Shown here: in pieces, positions 8,013 through 16,333 of the stretch | Layout: each line of letters begins with the position of its first letter | Position numbering within the stretch: the stretch's first letter is position 1 | Assembly (NCBI RefSeq): GCF_041538065.1 | Contig: NZ_JBGORW010000003.1 | Span: forward strand, 124,001-188,000 | Reading direction: 5' to 3' | DNA from: Leptotrichia hongkongensis | Lineage (GTDB): Bacteria > Fusobacteriota > Fusobacteriia > Fusobacteriales > Leptotrichiaceae | Length of the DNA: 64,000 bases | Translations under genes and position numbers: made by a program | The notes under the pieces: model-generated | What the model was told of the DNA's origin: nothing | Databases searched by the model: none | What the model saw: only the letters and a program-made list of their open reading frames with translations

Positions 8013-8892
8013 TTTCTTTTATATCAGGACTTTTTAAAAAGTCAGAAATCTCCTTCATTGTTCGATTATCTTTCAAAATACTCGTGTGAGTAGTGTTATT
8101 AATAATTTTAAAATTATCAGATTCCATTTTTGCAGTTTCCAAAGGCACCATCCCATCGTCTTTTCCACGAATAATCATAGAATACAGCGGATTATTTGTC
8201 TTATTTCCAATCAGAATCATATAATCGTAATTAGGCTCGCCAAGCTGATTTACAAAACTATCCTTTTTTGTACTAAATTGTGGGACGACTTTTCCAAGCA
8301 TAAATGGAAGTTTGTCTACAAATGGAACATCTGCGAGATGGCTTCCGTGGGATGGTGGTGAAATAAATACAACTTTTCCTAAATTTTCAAGAGGATTTTC
8401 CTTTAAATAATATCGTAAAATCCCAGTTCCCATCGAGTGTGCAACAAAATTAATCTTTATATTTTTTTGTGTATTTTCATCATTTTTTTTATCTTTTCGT
8501 TTACCATTTTCGTCAATTTCATAATACTGATTTTCTATTTTTCTATGTAGATTTTCTGCATAAATTTGCCCATTAATATCCTCAATATTTGGCTTTATAT
8601 AACGTTCAACAATCTCTTCAGCAGTGTCCTTGGTAGTAGGATACTGAATATTGATAATTCTGTAATCATTCTTAAATTTTTGTGCGATATTTTCCATATC
8701 CGAACTTTTCCCGTAAATACCGTGAAGAAGTACCATAAAATCCTGATTTTTTCGAGATTTGTCATCTTTTTCATAGTAAGTCTTGATTTTGTACTCATGG
8801 TAAAGAATTCCAGCAACAACATTTTGAGTTGCAACTGCTCCAGCTATTGTAATTATTGAGCCGATTAATATATTTTTTGCTATTTTATTCAT
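7981..8892 (-). CDS. Alpha/beta hydrolase (lipase-like), membrane-anchored
   Basis: A 303-residue protein. An N-terminal hydrophobic stretch (NILIGSIITIAGAVATQNVVAGILY) acts as a membrane anchor or signal. The hydrolase core follows: an oxyanion-hole HG (VLLHGIYGKSSDM), the nucleophile elbow AHSMG (INFVAHSMGTGIL), an Asp candidate near GKDDGMVPLETA, and a late His at NTTHTSIL. This is a complete triad layout for a lipase or esterase acting at the envelope. AAAAAAGGAAATAAA precedes the ATG. It overlaps the PLD-like gene downstream; the pair could act together on lipids (inference). Confidence 0.82.
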   Translation of the reverse strand: MNKIAKNILIGSIITIAGAVATQNVVAGILYHEYKIKTYYEKDDKSRKNQDFMVLLHGIYGKSSDMENIAQKFKNDYRIINIQYPTTKDTAEEIVERYIKPNIEDINGQIYAENLHRKIENQYYEIDENGKRKDKKNDENTQKNIKINFVAHSMGTGILRYYLKENPLENLGKVVFISPPSHGSHLADVPFVDKLPFMLGKVVPQFSTKKDSFVNQLGEPNYDYMILIGNKTNNPLYSMIIRGKDDGMVPLETAKMESDNFKIINNTTHTSILKDNRTMKEISDFLKSPDIKENDEKKDNKTN

Positions 8893-8905
8893 TTTATTTC
8901 CTTTT

Positions 8906-9439
8906 TTAAATATTGTTTTTTAAATTATACTTTTTGAATTTATCATCTAATCCTTTTGAACACATCAATTTTTTTATGTTGTCATGAATTTTAAAATCAA
9001 GTATATTTAAATCATTCGTATCGAATTCTACATAAATATCTCCTAATGTCTGAAATAAAAATCTTGCTGGAAGGTTTGGAAATAAAATTCCAGTCTCAAA
9101 TTCATTTATAGGGATATTTGAATCAAAATCACTGTATATTTCTTCCATTATTTGCATATTTTCTGAAAATCCTATTTCTATACTGTACGCTGTTATGTTT
9201 GTTATATAGACCTTAGCAATATCAAACCAGACTATATCCATAACTCCTATATATTTATAAATTTGATTTTTGGCTTCTTCGGAAAGTTGATTTAATATGT
9301 TAGGAGTTATTTGCAGTCCAGCATATTTCACATAAAACTGTAATTCCTTATTTGAAATAAAAGGTATATTACAATATGATTCCATTATCTCCAGTTCACA
9401 TTCATATTGAACAGTATTCAATTTAACTTTTACTTTCAT
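8906..9439 (-). CDS. Conserved-looking protein of unknown function
   Basis: A 177-residue protein starting MKVKVKLNTVQYECELEIME. The start was set at 9439 because AAAGAGGAGAGAAAG lies just ahead; the frame opens upstream at 9490. It has no signal peptide or membrane helix, an acidic centre (MEEIYSDFDSNIPINEFE) and alternating hydrophobic strands. No family is recognised. The start overlaps the end of coaX by 17 bases, so it is translated from the coaX transcript. Confidence 0.65.
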   Translation of the reverse strand: MKVKVKLNTVQYECELEIMESYCNIPFISNKELQFYVKYAGLQITPNILNQLSEEAKNQIYKYIGVMDIVWFDIAKVYITNITAYSIEIGFSENMQIMEEIYSDFDSNIPINEFETGILFPNLPARFLFQTLGDIYVEFDTNDLNILDFKIHDNIKKLMCSKGLDDKFKKYNLKNNI

Positions 9440-10214
9440 CTTTCTCTCCTCTTTGTAATTTATAAAATTCAAAAATTCCCATTTCTCCAAGTTTTGCTAC
9501 ATATTCATCAATTTCTTCGATATATTCGGAAATTTTTTGTCCCTGTCCGCCAGTTGCAATAACATAAGCGTTTGGAAAGGAATTTTTGTATTGTAAAATT
9601 AATTCCTTTATTGCACCAACATTTCCATAAAAGATACCGGCATTTATTTGTGAAATTGTATTTATTCCCAAAACTGTTTCAGGATTGGTAAATTCAATTT
9701 TTGGCAAAGCGGCGGTATTGCTAAACAAGGCATTTATTGAAAGTGTGATTCCAGGAAGAATGCAGCCACCCATATAAGTGGAATCTTTTATCATGTCAAA
9801 AGTTGTGGCTGTACCAAAATCAATTATTAAAAGTTCCTTTTCTGGATACAGTTTTTTTGTGGCCAAAATGTCTACAATCCTGTCTGCACCGAGACCACGC
9901 TCCATATTTGGCAAAATTTTTATTTCATTTTCTACATTGTCAAGTGTTACAAACATTGGATTGATGTTAAAATATTTTTTTCCAAGCCTTGTAAAATTTT
10001 CGTTAATATTTGGAACAACTGATGAAACAACAATATTTTTAATATTTGAAATTTCTAAATTGCTGTTTTTTGCAAACTCCTTTAACATTACAAAAAGAGT
10101 ATCTTCGGTAAATTCCAGATGTGTCGGTATTCTGAAAGTTGCTAGAATATCACCATTTTCATTATAAAAAATCGGTATAATATGTGTATTTCCAATATCA
10201 AATCCTAAAATCAT
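9423..10214 (-). CDS. coaX: Type III pantothenate kinase
   Basis: Phosphorylates pantothenate with ATP, the first committed step to coenzyme A. Type III features are all visible: the phosphate-binding DIGNT (LGFDIGNTHI, residues 5-9), GLGADRIVD, the metal-binding DFGTATTFD and GGCILPGI, and the C-terminal IATGGQGQ. Its length of 263 is typical. The start follows TTTCCTTTCT (GGAAAGG on the coding strand). It shares a transcript with the unknown gene overlapping its end. Type III kinases are insensitive to CoA feedback (family knowledge). Confidence 0.95.
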   Translation of the reverse strand: MILGFDIGNTHIIPIFYNENGDILATFRIPTHLEFTEDTLFVMLKEFAKNSNLEISNIKNIVVSSVVPNINENFTRLGKKYFNINPMFVTLDNVENEIKILPNMERGLGADRIVDILATKKLYPEKELLIIDFGTATTFDMIKDSTYMGGCILPGITLSINALFSNTAALPKIEFTNPETVLGINTISQINAGIFYGNVGAIKELILQYKNSFPNAYVIATGGQGQKISEYIEEIDEYVAKLGEMGIFEFYKLQRGEKDESKS

Positions 10215-10269
10215 TATTTTTCCTTTCTGTTAGTGATACTAATCCCCTTTTAAATAGCGGATTTATTAT

Positions 10270-10560
10270 AAACTTATCTAATAAAGGATATAAACCCAAT
10301 ATTTTCAAATAATTTAAGATGTAATTTTTATTTTTTAAACAGGATTTAGTATAAATTAATCCGTCGGAGCATTTTTCTGTGCTGACAAAACTGTTTGAGC
10401 ATAGCGAGTTTTTTGTCAGTGCAGGAAAATGTCGTAGACTAGCCATAGGTTGTAGGATTTGCGGCAATGAGCAATCCTACGAAAATAAAATAGAAAAAAA
10501 TTGAATGATTATGAATGAACTATTCAAAAATCCTATTATAAAAATTTATTCTCATTTTTA
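10270..10560 (+). repeat. Structured intergenic repeat, family 1, copy B (long form)
   Basis: Hairpin 1: arms 10369-10392 and 10407-10432 with loop GTTTGAGCATAGCG, near identical to copy A. Hairpin 2: GTAGGATTTGC (10452-10462) with GCAATCCTAC (10471-10480), one bulged T, around the loop GGCAATGA (10463-10470). Flanking similarity to copy A starts near TATAAAC and ends AATTTATTCTCATTTTT. It fills most of the 423-base gap between coaX and the OPT gene. Confidence 0.8.
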
Positions 10561-10637
10561 AACGGAGTTTTAGTATGAGTTTATTAAAAGATTAAACTCA
10601 AAATCTTGTCTAACTTTAAATATATAAAGATATTTTT

Positions 10638-12290
10638 TTATTTTACAAACAGCTTAATATAAGCAACAATTGATAAAATAACGCCTATAATCGCTTCTCC
10701 GCTCATTAATCCATTAGAAATTAAAAGCAGATTTGAGTGAGATTTTTGTGAAATTCTGTTTCCAAAAAAACTTGCAAGTCCGCCTGAAAATACAGTTGAA
10801 GTTAAATAAAACGGTACATAGATTCCAATTCCAAAAGTTAAAACTGGTAAATTTAATAGGCTTAAAAGCAGTCCTGTTACAAGTCCAATAAAGAAAATAT
10901 TCAAAAACGGAATTCCGTTTATTACTGTTGCCACAATTGAGGCTTGTAATGCTATCAAATCGGTATTTTCTACTGGACCGATAGTTTTATAGACTCTGAA
11001 AAATACAAAAAATAAGAATGTTATTACAAAAGAACTTGCGATTGAGCCGATTAATTCACCAAAAAGCTGTTCTGATGGATTTACTTTCATTTTATATCCT
11101 GATTTAAAATCGTTTAGAATATCGCCAGAAAGTCCGCATGCTACTGCTATAATGCAAGCCAGTAAAAATAACGTCAGAGTGTTTAAGTTTGTAGAAAATT
11201 TTATTCCGCCAATGTTTAATCCATTTAACATTTTATTTAAAAATGAAATTACTAGAATTGTGATTATGGCGTAAATTTCCATTGGATTAACTCCAGTCTT
11301 TCCAGTCGAATAACCTGCAATTATTGTGCATAAAATCGAGATTAGGACTAAAACTAACGCAAGAAATATAGGAAGTTTATAAATAAAAATTATTACAATT
11401 ATCGAAACGGCTGATAAAATAAATAATTTGGTAATGATACTTCTATTTTCAGAATTATTCTTTGATTTATTTGAAAAAATAATTTTCAAAATTACAGCAA
11501 TTCCAATTCCAATCATAAATCCCATTCCAAAACTATTTTTCATAATGGGAAAATCAGCAATTTTAAACATTTTTGCAAGCGGTTCCCCAACAAAAATAAC
11601 AGCAGCGCCACCTAAAAACCAGACAAATGTATTTAAAAATCCAAGCACATACCCGATTCCGACTAAAAGAGGCGAAACATAAAAGCTGAAAGGCACATTT
11701 TTTAGTGAAACTAATGCTGGAATAATAGGAGCTTTTCCTTTTGAAAAATTAAAATCACGCAAGAGAGCAACAATAGAGCTAAATAATGTCCCAAAACCGA
11801 CATAACGGATACTTCCTGTATTTTTTCCAGAATTTACAAGGTTATATGCCGCTTCTCCGATTGGAAATTCCAATTTTTCCTCTTCAATCAGCTTTGTACG
11901 AAAAATATACGATAAAAATGCTCCAGCAATACTTCCAATCAAAATAGTCAAAAATAACAGCTGCTGATTAATATCCGTAAGCTTTCCGCCTAAAATAAGA
12001 TAAGCAGGCATTGTGAAAGCGACTCCGCCAGCCACCATTGATCCAGCACTCATAATTGTATGTGTAATTGTAATCTCTTTATTATTAGCCTTTTTAAAGA
12101 AATTTAGAGTCATCATAGATAAAAGTGTAACCATTATTGTAGGCCATGGTAATGCTCCAAATTTCAGCACGATGTAAAAGGAACTTGCAGATACTAGGAC
12201 TGCTCCGATAATTCCTGTAAAAATTGCTGAAAATGTTATATTTATTTCATTATTTTTAGTTCTAGTTCTTGTTTTTTTTGTTTTTGCCAT
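10638..12290 (-). CDS. OPT-family oligopeptide (or metal-chelate) transporter
   Basis: A 550-residue inner-membrane protein with about 14-16 hydrophobic helices. It begins with a basic MAKTKKTRTRTKNNE tail followed by a FSAIFTGIIGAVLVSASSFYIVLKFGALPWPT helix, then EEEKLEFPIGEAAYNLVNSG, the segment diagnostic of bacterial OPT proteins, and ending SNGLMSGEAIIGVILSI. These carry peptides or metal-siderophore complexes by proton symport; the substrate cannot be read here. CTTAATGGC with AGGAGGAAA upstream marks the start. It stands alone between a family 1 repeat and divergent asnS. Confidence 0.88.
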   Translation of the reverse strand: MAKTKKTRTRTKNNEINITFSAIFTGIIGAVLVSASSFYIVLKFGALPWPTIMVTLLSMMTLNFFKKANNKEITITHTIMSAGSMVAGGVAFTMPAYLILGGKLTDINQQLLFLTILIGSIAGAFLSYIFRTKLIEEEKLEFPIGEAAYNLVNSGKNTGSIRYVGFGTLFSSIVALLRDFNFSKGKAPIIPALVSLKNVPFSFYVSPLLVGIGYVLGFLNTFVWFLGGAAVIFVGEPLAKMFKIADFPIMKNSFGMGFMIGIGIAVILKIIFSNKSKNNSENRSIITKLFILSAVSIIVIIFIYKLPIFLALVLVLISILCTIIAGYSTGKTGVNPMEIYAIITILVISFLNKMLNGLNIGGIKFSTNLNTLTLFLLACIIAVACGLSGDILNDFKSGYKMKVNPSEQLFGELIGSIASSFVITFLFFVFFRVYKTIGPVENTDLIALQASIVATVINGIPFLNIFFIGLVTGLLLSLLNLPVLTFGIGIYVPFYLTSTVFSGGLASFFGNRISQKSHSNLLLISNGLMSGEAIIGVILSIVAYIKLFVK

Positions 12291-12510
12291 TAAGTTTCCT
12301 CCTGTAGTATTTGTTAAAATTTTACTTCATTTTTGGGTTATTTGTCAATTAAATTTTAGAAATAGCGATAGACTGAAAAAAGTAGTATAATAAAATAAAA
12401 AATAGAGAAATTGTTCAAAATTTTTAACGAATATTTCTTTTTAAATTTTTATTTAAAGGAAAATATAATAAATTTTTGAATTTGTTATTAAAATATATGG
12501 TAAATTATGC

Positions 12511-12516
12511 TATAAT
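12511..12516 (+). promoter_or_regulatory. Extended -10 promoter box ahead of asnS
   Basis: TGCTATAAT (TG at 12508-12509, TATAAT 12511-12516) lies 68 bases before the asnS start. No well-spaced -35 box is visible, which an extended -10 can do without. No T-box motif was seen in the leader. Confidence 0.5.
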
Positions 12517-12583
12517 GTGAAAATATAGAGATAAATAAAAAAATAGAATAAAAAATAATTTTTAGGAAAAGGAGAATTAATAA

Positions 12584-13972
12584 ATGTTATTAGAATTAAG
12601 AGAACTTCAAAAAAATACGAAGGAGTATCTAGGTAAAGAAATTGAAATTAATGGATGGGTAAAAAAAATTAGAAGCCAAAAGAACTTCGGATTTATCGAA
12701 CTGAATGATGGAACTTTCTTTACTGGAATACAAGTTGTATTTGATGAAGAATTGGAAAATTTTGAGGAAATTTCTAAACTTACAATTTCTACTTCTGTTA
12801 AAGTTACAGGAATTGTAGTTGAATCATTAGGAAAGGGACAAGCTTACGAAATTAAAGCAACAAAAATTTCTGTTTACCAAAAAGCTGATTCAAATTATCC
12901 ATTGCAAAATAAAAGACATAGTTTTGAATTTTTGAGAACAATTGCACATTTACGTCCTAGAACTAATGCTTTTTTTGCAACATTCAGAGTGCGTTCAATT
13001 TTATCTTATGCAATTCATAAATTTTTTCAGGAAAAAAACTTCGTGTACGTTCAAACGCCTATAATTACTGGAAGTGATGCTGAAGGTGCTGGAGAAATGT
13101 TTAGACTTACAACACTTGATATAAACAATGTTCCGAAAACTGAAAATGGAAGTATTGACTTTAAGCAGGATTTCTTCGGAAAAGAGGCAAATCTTACAGT
13201 AAGTGGACAGTTAAATGTTGAAACATTTGCAACAGCGTTTAAAAATACATATACTTTCGGACCTACATTTAGAGCTGAAAAATCTAATACTCCAAAACAT
13301 GCTGCAGAATTTTGGATGATGGAGCCTGAAATTGCATTTGCAGATTTGGATGTAAATATGGATATTATTGAAGAAATGATAAAATATATTGTAAACTATG
13401 TAAGAGAAAATGCTAAGGAAGAAATGGAATTCTTCAACCAATTTGTAGACAAGGACTTATTTAATAGGCTTGATACTTTAGTAAACAATGAATTTGGGAG
13501 AATTACTTATACAGAAGCAATTGAAATTTTGAAAAATTCAAAACAGAAATTTGAGTATGAAGTAGAATGGGGAATTGACCTGCAAACTGAACATGAAAGA
13601 TACTTGGCAGAAAAACACTTTAAAAAACCTGTATTTGTAACTGATTATCCAAAAGATATAAAAGCGTTTTATATGAAGTTAAATGAAGATGGGAAAACTG
13701 TAAGAGCAGTTGATTTATTGGCACCAGGAATTGGAGAAATTGTAGGTGGAAGCCAAAGAGAAGATGATTATGATGTTCTTTTAGGAAAAATTCATGAAAT
13801 GGGATTAAAAGAAGAAGATTACTGGTGGTACTTAGACCTTAGAAAATATGGAAGTGTGCCACATTCAGGATTTGGACTTGGGTTTGACAGAATGCTTATG
13901 TACATTACTGGAATGACTAATATAAGAGATGTAATTCCATTTCCAAGAACAACTAAAAATTTGGAATTCTAA
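12584..13972 (+). CDS. asnS: Asparagine--tRNA ligase
   Basis: Charges tRNA-Asn with asparagine using ATP, in the cytosol. The protein has an N-terminal OB-fold for the anticodon (EINGWVKKIRSQKNFGFIELNDG) and a class II core: motif 2 in TFGPTFRAEKSNTPKHAAEFWMMEPE and motif 3 in HSGFGLGFDRMLMYITGMTNIRDVIPFPR. The 462 residues match the family. GGAGAATTAATAA precedes the ATG. Its presence means asparaginyl-tRNA is made directly here. Confidence 0.97.
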   Translation: MLLELRELQKNTKEYLGKEIEINGWVKKIRSQKNFGFIELNDGTFFTGIQVVFDEELENFEEISKLTISTSVKVTGIVVESLGKGQAYEIKATKISVYQKADSNYPLQNKRHSFEFLRTIAHLRPRTNAFFATFRVRSILSYAIHKFFQEKNFVYVQTPIITGSDAEGAGEMFRLTTLDINNVPKTENGSIDFKQDFFGKEANLTVSGQLNVETFATAFKNTYTFGPTFRAEKSNTPKHAAEFWMMEPEIAFADLDVNMDIIEEMIKYIVNYVRENAKEEMEFFNQFVDKDLFNRLDTLVNNEFGRITYTEAIEILKNSKQKFEYEVEWGIDLQTEHERYLAEKHFKKPVFVTDYPKDIKAFYMKLNEDGKTVRAVDLLAPGIGEIVGGSQREDDYDVLLGKIHEMGLKEEDYWWYLDLRKYGSVPHSGFGLGFDRMLMYITGMTNIRDVIPFPRTTKNLEF

Positions 13973-14170
13973 TTTAATCTTCGATTCCTCAAATTCAGCT
14001 TGACAAATATTAAAATTATATTCAAAGAAAAGTCCAATATAAGAGGCATGTCTTTTGTATATAATTTAAGTGAAAATACTTGAAATTCTGAAATTAAAAT
14101 TTTTGAATAAATAAATTTTACTTGATTTTAGATGTTATATAATATTAAAATTATACAGTCAGGAGGGAAA

Positions 14171-14860
14171 ATGGAGAAACTAAGACGAATAATGATGGGA
14201 ATATTAATCCTTTCTTTTGCAACTATAGTAAAGGCAAACTACTATATTGCAGAAAAAATAGGAACCAATAATGGTGGAGATGCAACAACTATTGAAGAAG
14301 AAAGAACGCCAGTAGTTCCACCAACAACCGAAGCTGATGACAATACAAAAAAAGCACTTGAACAAGGAAATGAAAAAGACAAGCCTAAAGAGGAAAAAAA
14401 TACAGTTGACACAGGAACTATGCCCGCAACACAGACTGAAGACATATCAACTGAGGCAAAATACAATTCCTATGCAAATTATGAAAATGCTACACTTGCT
14501 AAAAAAAGTTCATCAGCTACATTCAGAATGGCACAGCTTTACTTTCGTGACGGACTTTACGAAAAAGCAGTAAATTTGGCATTAAAGGATGAAGCACCTG
14601 ATATTCCTGTAATGTATGTAATTGCTATTGGTTCACGACTAATGGGAGATAATGACAAGTCAATTGATTACTATACTAGAATATTATCGCAGGATGAAAA
14701 TCAGGCGGAAGCAAAATTGGGAATAGGCATTGCCTATAAATCAAAAGGGGATTTTTCAAAAGCGTTAGGATATTTGAAAGACTATAATTCAAAACATTCT
14801 GATGATGAAGTAAAAAAAGAAATCGCAGTATTAAATGAAATATTAGCCGGTTCAAGATAA
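14171..14860 (+). CDS. Secreted tetratricopeptide-repeat protein
   Basis: A 229-residue protein with a signal peptide (MEKLRRIMMGILILSFATIVKA, then NYYIAE). A low-complexity Thr/Pro/Glu/Lys linker follows (about 35-85), then TPR-like helices from TFRMAQLYFRDGLYEKAVNLA to AKLGIGIAYKSKGDFSKALGYLKDY. It is probably a periplasmic scaffold; its partner is unknown. The frame opens at 14132, but CAGGAGGGAAA just ahead of 14171 and the signal peptide fix the start. dprA begins 18 bases after the stop, so the two are likely cotranscribed. Confidence 0.82.
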   Translation: MEKLRRIMMGILILSFATIVKANYYIAEKIGTNNGGDATTIEEERTPVVPPTTEADDNTKKALEQGNEKDKPKEEKNTVDTGTMPATQTEDISTEAKYNSYANYENATLAKKSSSATFRMAQLYFRDGLYEKAVNLALKDEAPDIPVMYVIAIGSRLMGDNDKSIDYYTRILSQDENQAEAKLGIGIAYKSKGDFSKALGYLKDYNSKHSDDEVKKEIAVLNEILAGSR

Positions 14861-14878
14861 AAATTAGGGGGGATTATT

Positions 14879-15970
14879 GTGGAATGGCTTAGATTAAAGG
14901 AATATGGGATGAAAAATGCTCATATAAAAAAACTTATGTTAATTTTTCAAGATTTTGAAGAATTATTTTATGAAGAAAATTTTAAATTGTTTAACGATGA
15001 GCTGAAAAATCAATTGGAAGAAGCAATGAAAATTGATTTGAAGGCAAGACTGGAACTTTACGAACGAAACAGAGTAAGAATAATAAGTGCAAATGATAAG
15101 GAATATCCGAAAAAACTAAAGGAAATAAAAGATTTTCCAGTTTTTTTATATTTGAAAGGAAAAAAATTAAAAGATTACGACAAAATAAAAATGGATAAAG
15201 ATAAAATTTCAGTAGACAATAGACGAAATATCGCAGTTGTAGGCACGAGAAGAGCAACAAAATTTGGAAAAACTGCCTGCGAGAAAATAGTAAATGAGCT
15301 AGTAAACTATGATGTAACTCTAATCAGCGGACTGGCAGACGGAATTGACACAATCGCCTTAAAAACTGCACTTGATAAGGAAATTGAAGTTGTCGCAGTA
15401 GTAGGAACAGGACTGGATGTTGTATATCCTTATGAAAATCGTAATCTATGGGAAAGAATATCAGAAACAGGTACAATCATAAGCGAATATCCGCTAGGAA
15501 CACAGCCTACAAGGTGGACTTTTCCTAGAAGAAACCGAATTATAGCAGGAATGTCAGATGGAGTCCTAGTAGCCGAAAGTTTCAAAAAAGGTGGTGCATT
15601 AATTACAGCAGAATTAGGATTTAGTATGAATCGTGAAATTTTTGCTGTACCAGGATTCATTAACTATCCTTCATTTGAAGGTTGTAATAATCTAATAAAA
15701 AACAACAAAGCAAAATTAGTAACAAGTGCAGATGACATTGCTGAAGAATTCCTATGGGATATTCGTAAAGAAAAAAGTAAATTACAAAAATTAACAGAAG
15801 AAGAACAAATTGTATTCGAAACAATAATGGAAGAAGTAAGTTTTGAGCAAATACTGCAAAGCGTAAAAGAAAAAATCGAAAAAAATAAATTGTTTTCAAT
15901 AATTATGAGCCTAAAAATTAGAGGATTAATTACAGAAACAAACGGGGCAAAGTACATAAGGATAGTGTAA
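14879..15970 (+). CDS. dprA: DNA-processing protein DprA
   Basis: Loads RecA onto single-stranded DNA taken up during natural transformation. The Rossmann-like core is complete: VVGTRRATKFGK, LISGLADGIDTIALKTAL, VVGTGLDVVYPYENRNLW, EYPLGTQPTRWTFPRRNRIIAG, and SDGVLVAESFKKGGALITAE. A short C-terminal winged-helix-like region (FEQILQSVKEKIEKNKLFSIIMSLKIRGLI) follows. GTG is the start, after TTAGGGGGG. dprA followed by topA and a tyrosine recombinase is the order seen in many Firmicutes, which supports all three calls. Confidence 0.95.
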   Translation: MEWLRLKEYGMKNAHIKKLMLIFQDFEELFYEENFKLFNDELKNQLEEAMKIDLKARLELYERNRVRIISANDKEYPKKLKEIKDFPVFLYLKGKKLKDYDKIKMDKDKISVDNRRNIAVVGTRRATKFGKTACEKIVNELVNYDVTLISGLADGIDTIALKTALDKEIEVVAVVGTGLDVVYPYENRNLWERISETGTIISEYPLGTQPTRWTFPRRNRIIAGMSDGVLVAESFKKGGALITAELGFSMNREIFAVPGFINYPSFEGCNNLIKNNKAKLVTSADDIAEEFLWDIRKEKSKLQKLTEEEQIVFETIMEEVSFEQILQSVKEKIEKNKLFSIIMSLKIRGLITETNGAKYIRIV

Positions 15971-15989
15971 TTAAAGTAAGAGAACAGTA

Positions 15990-16235
15990 CTACACCCTTG
16001 CATCTTGCGATTGTCTAAGTATTTTTAATTCAGTAATACCAATTGTAATAAAAATAATAAGCAAAATTTCGTTAGAAGAAAAATAGCTGTTTGAGCTTTT
16101 GGAATAGATTTTAAATTAAATAAAATTGTTCAATTAAGAATAATTTATATTCAAAAGCGAGTTCTATTTTTCTTTTATAAGAAAGTTTTGCGTAGAGCGT
16201 GGGTGCAGGGAGAGGGCGTTTGTTCTCCCTGCTTA
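15990..16235 (+). repeat. Structured intergenic repeat, family 1, copy F, beside a decayed fragment
   Basis: TTAGAAGAAAAATAGCTG before TTTGAGCTTTTGGAATA pairs with TATTCAAAAGCGAG and TTCTATTTTTCTTTTATAA, so the usual TTTGAGC...GCGAG loop is opened by an extra inner hairpin of about 55 bases. Hairpin 2: GCAGGGAGA (16205-16213) with TCTCCCTGC (16224-16232) around GGGCGTTTGT. A degenerate opposite-strand fragment (ACCCTTGCATCTTGCGATTGTCTAAGTATTTTT) lies at 15993-16025. Together they fill the gap between dprA and topA. Confidence 0.75.
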
Positions 16236-16333
16236 AAAACTAATATGAATAAAGTAAGAAAAGTAATTATTAATCAAAATAATTTAAAAATAAAAATATA
16301 TTAAATAGATAAAGAAATAAGGAGAAAATAAAG

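Noticed and set aside
10198..10467. An 89-codon minus-strand frame running through repeat copy B into the coaX start
   Set aside because: It crosses both hairpins of the repeat, and the related frame in copy A (1837-2061) lies on the other strand and is not conserved in sequence.
12291..12583. T-box leader of asnS
   Set aside because: No specifier stem, T-box sequence or terminator/antiterminator pair could be found.
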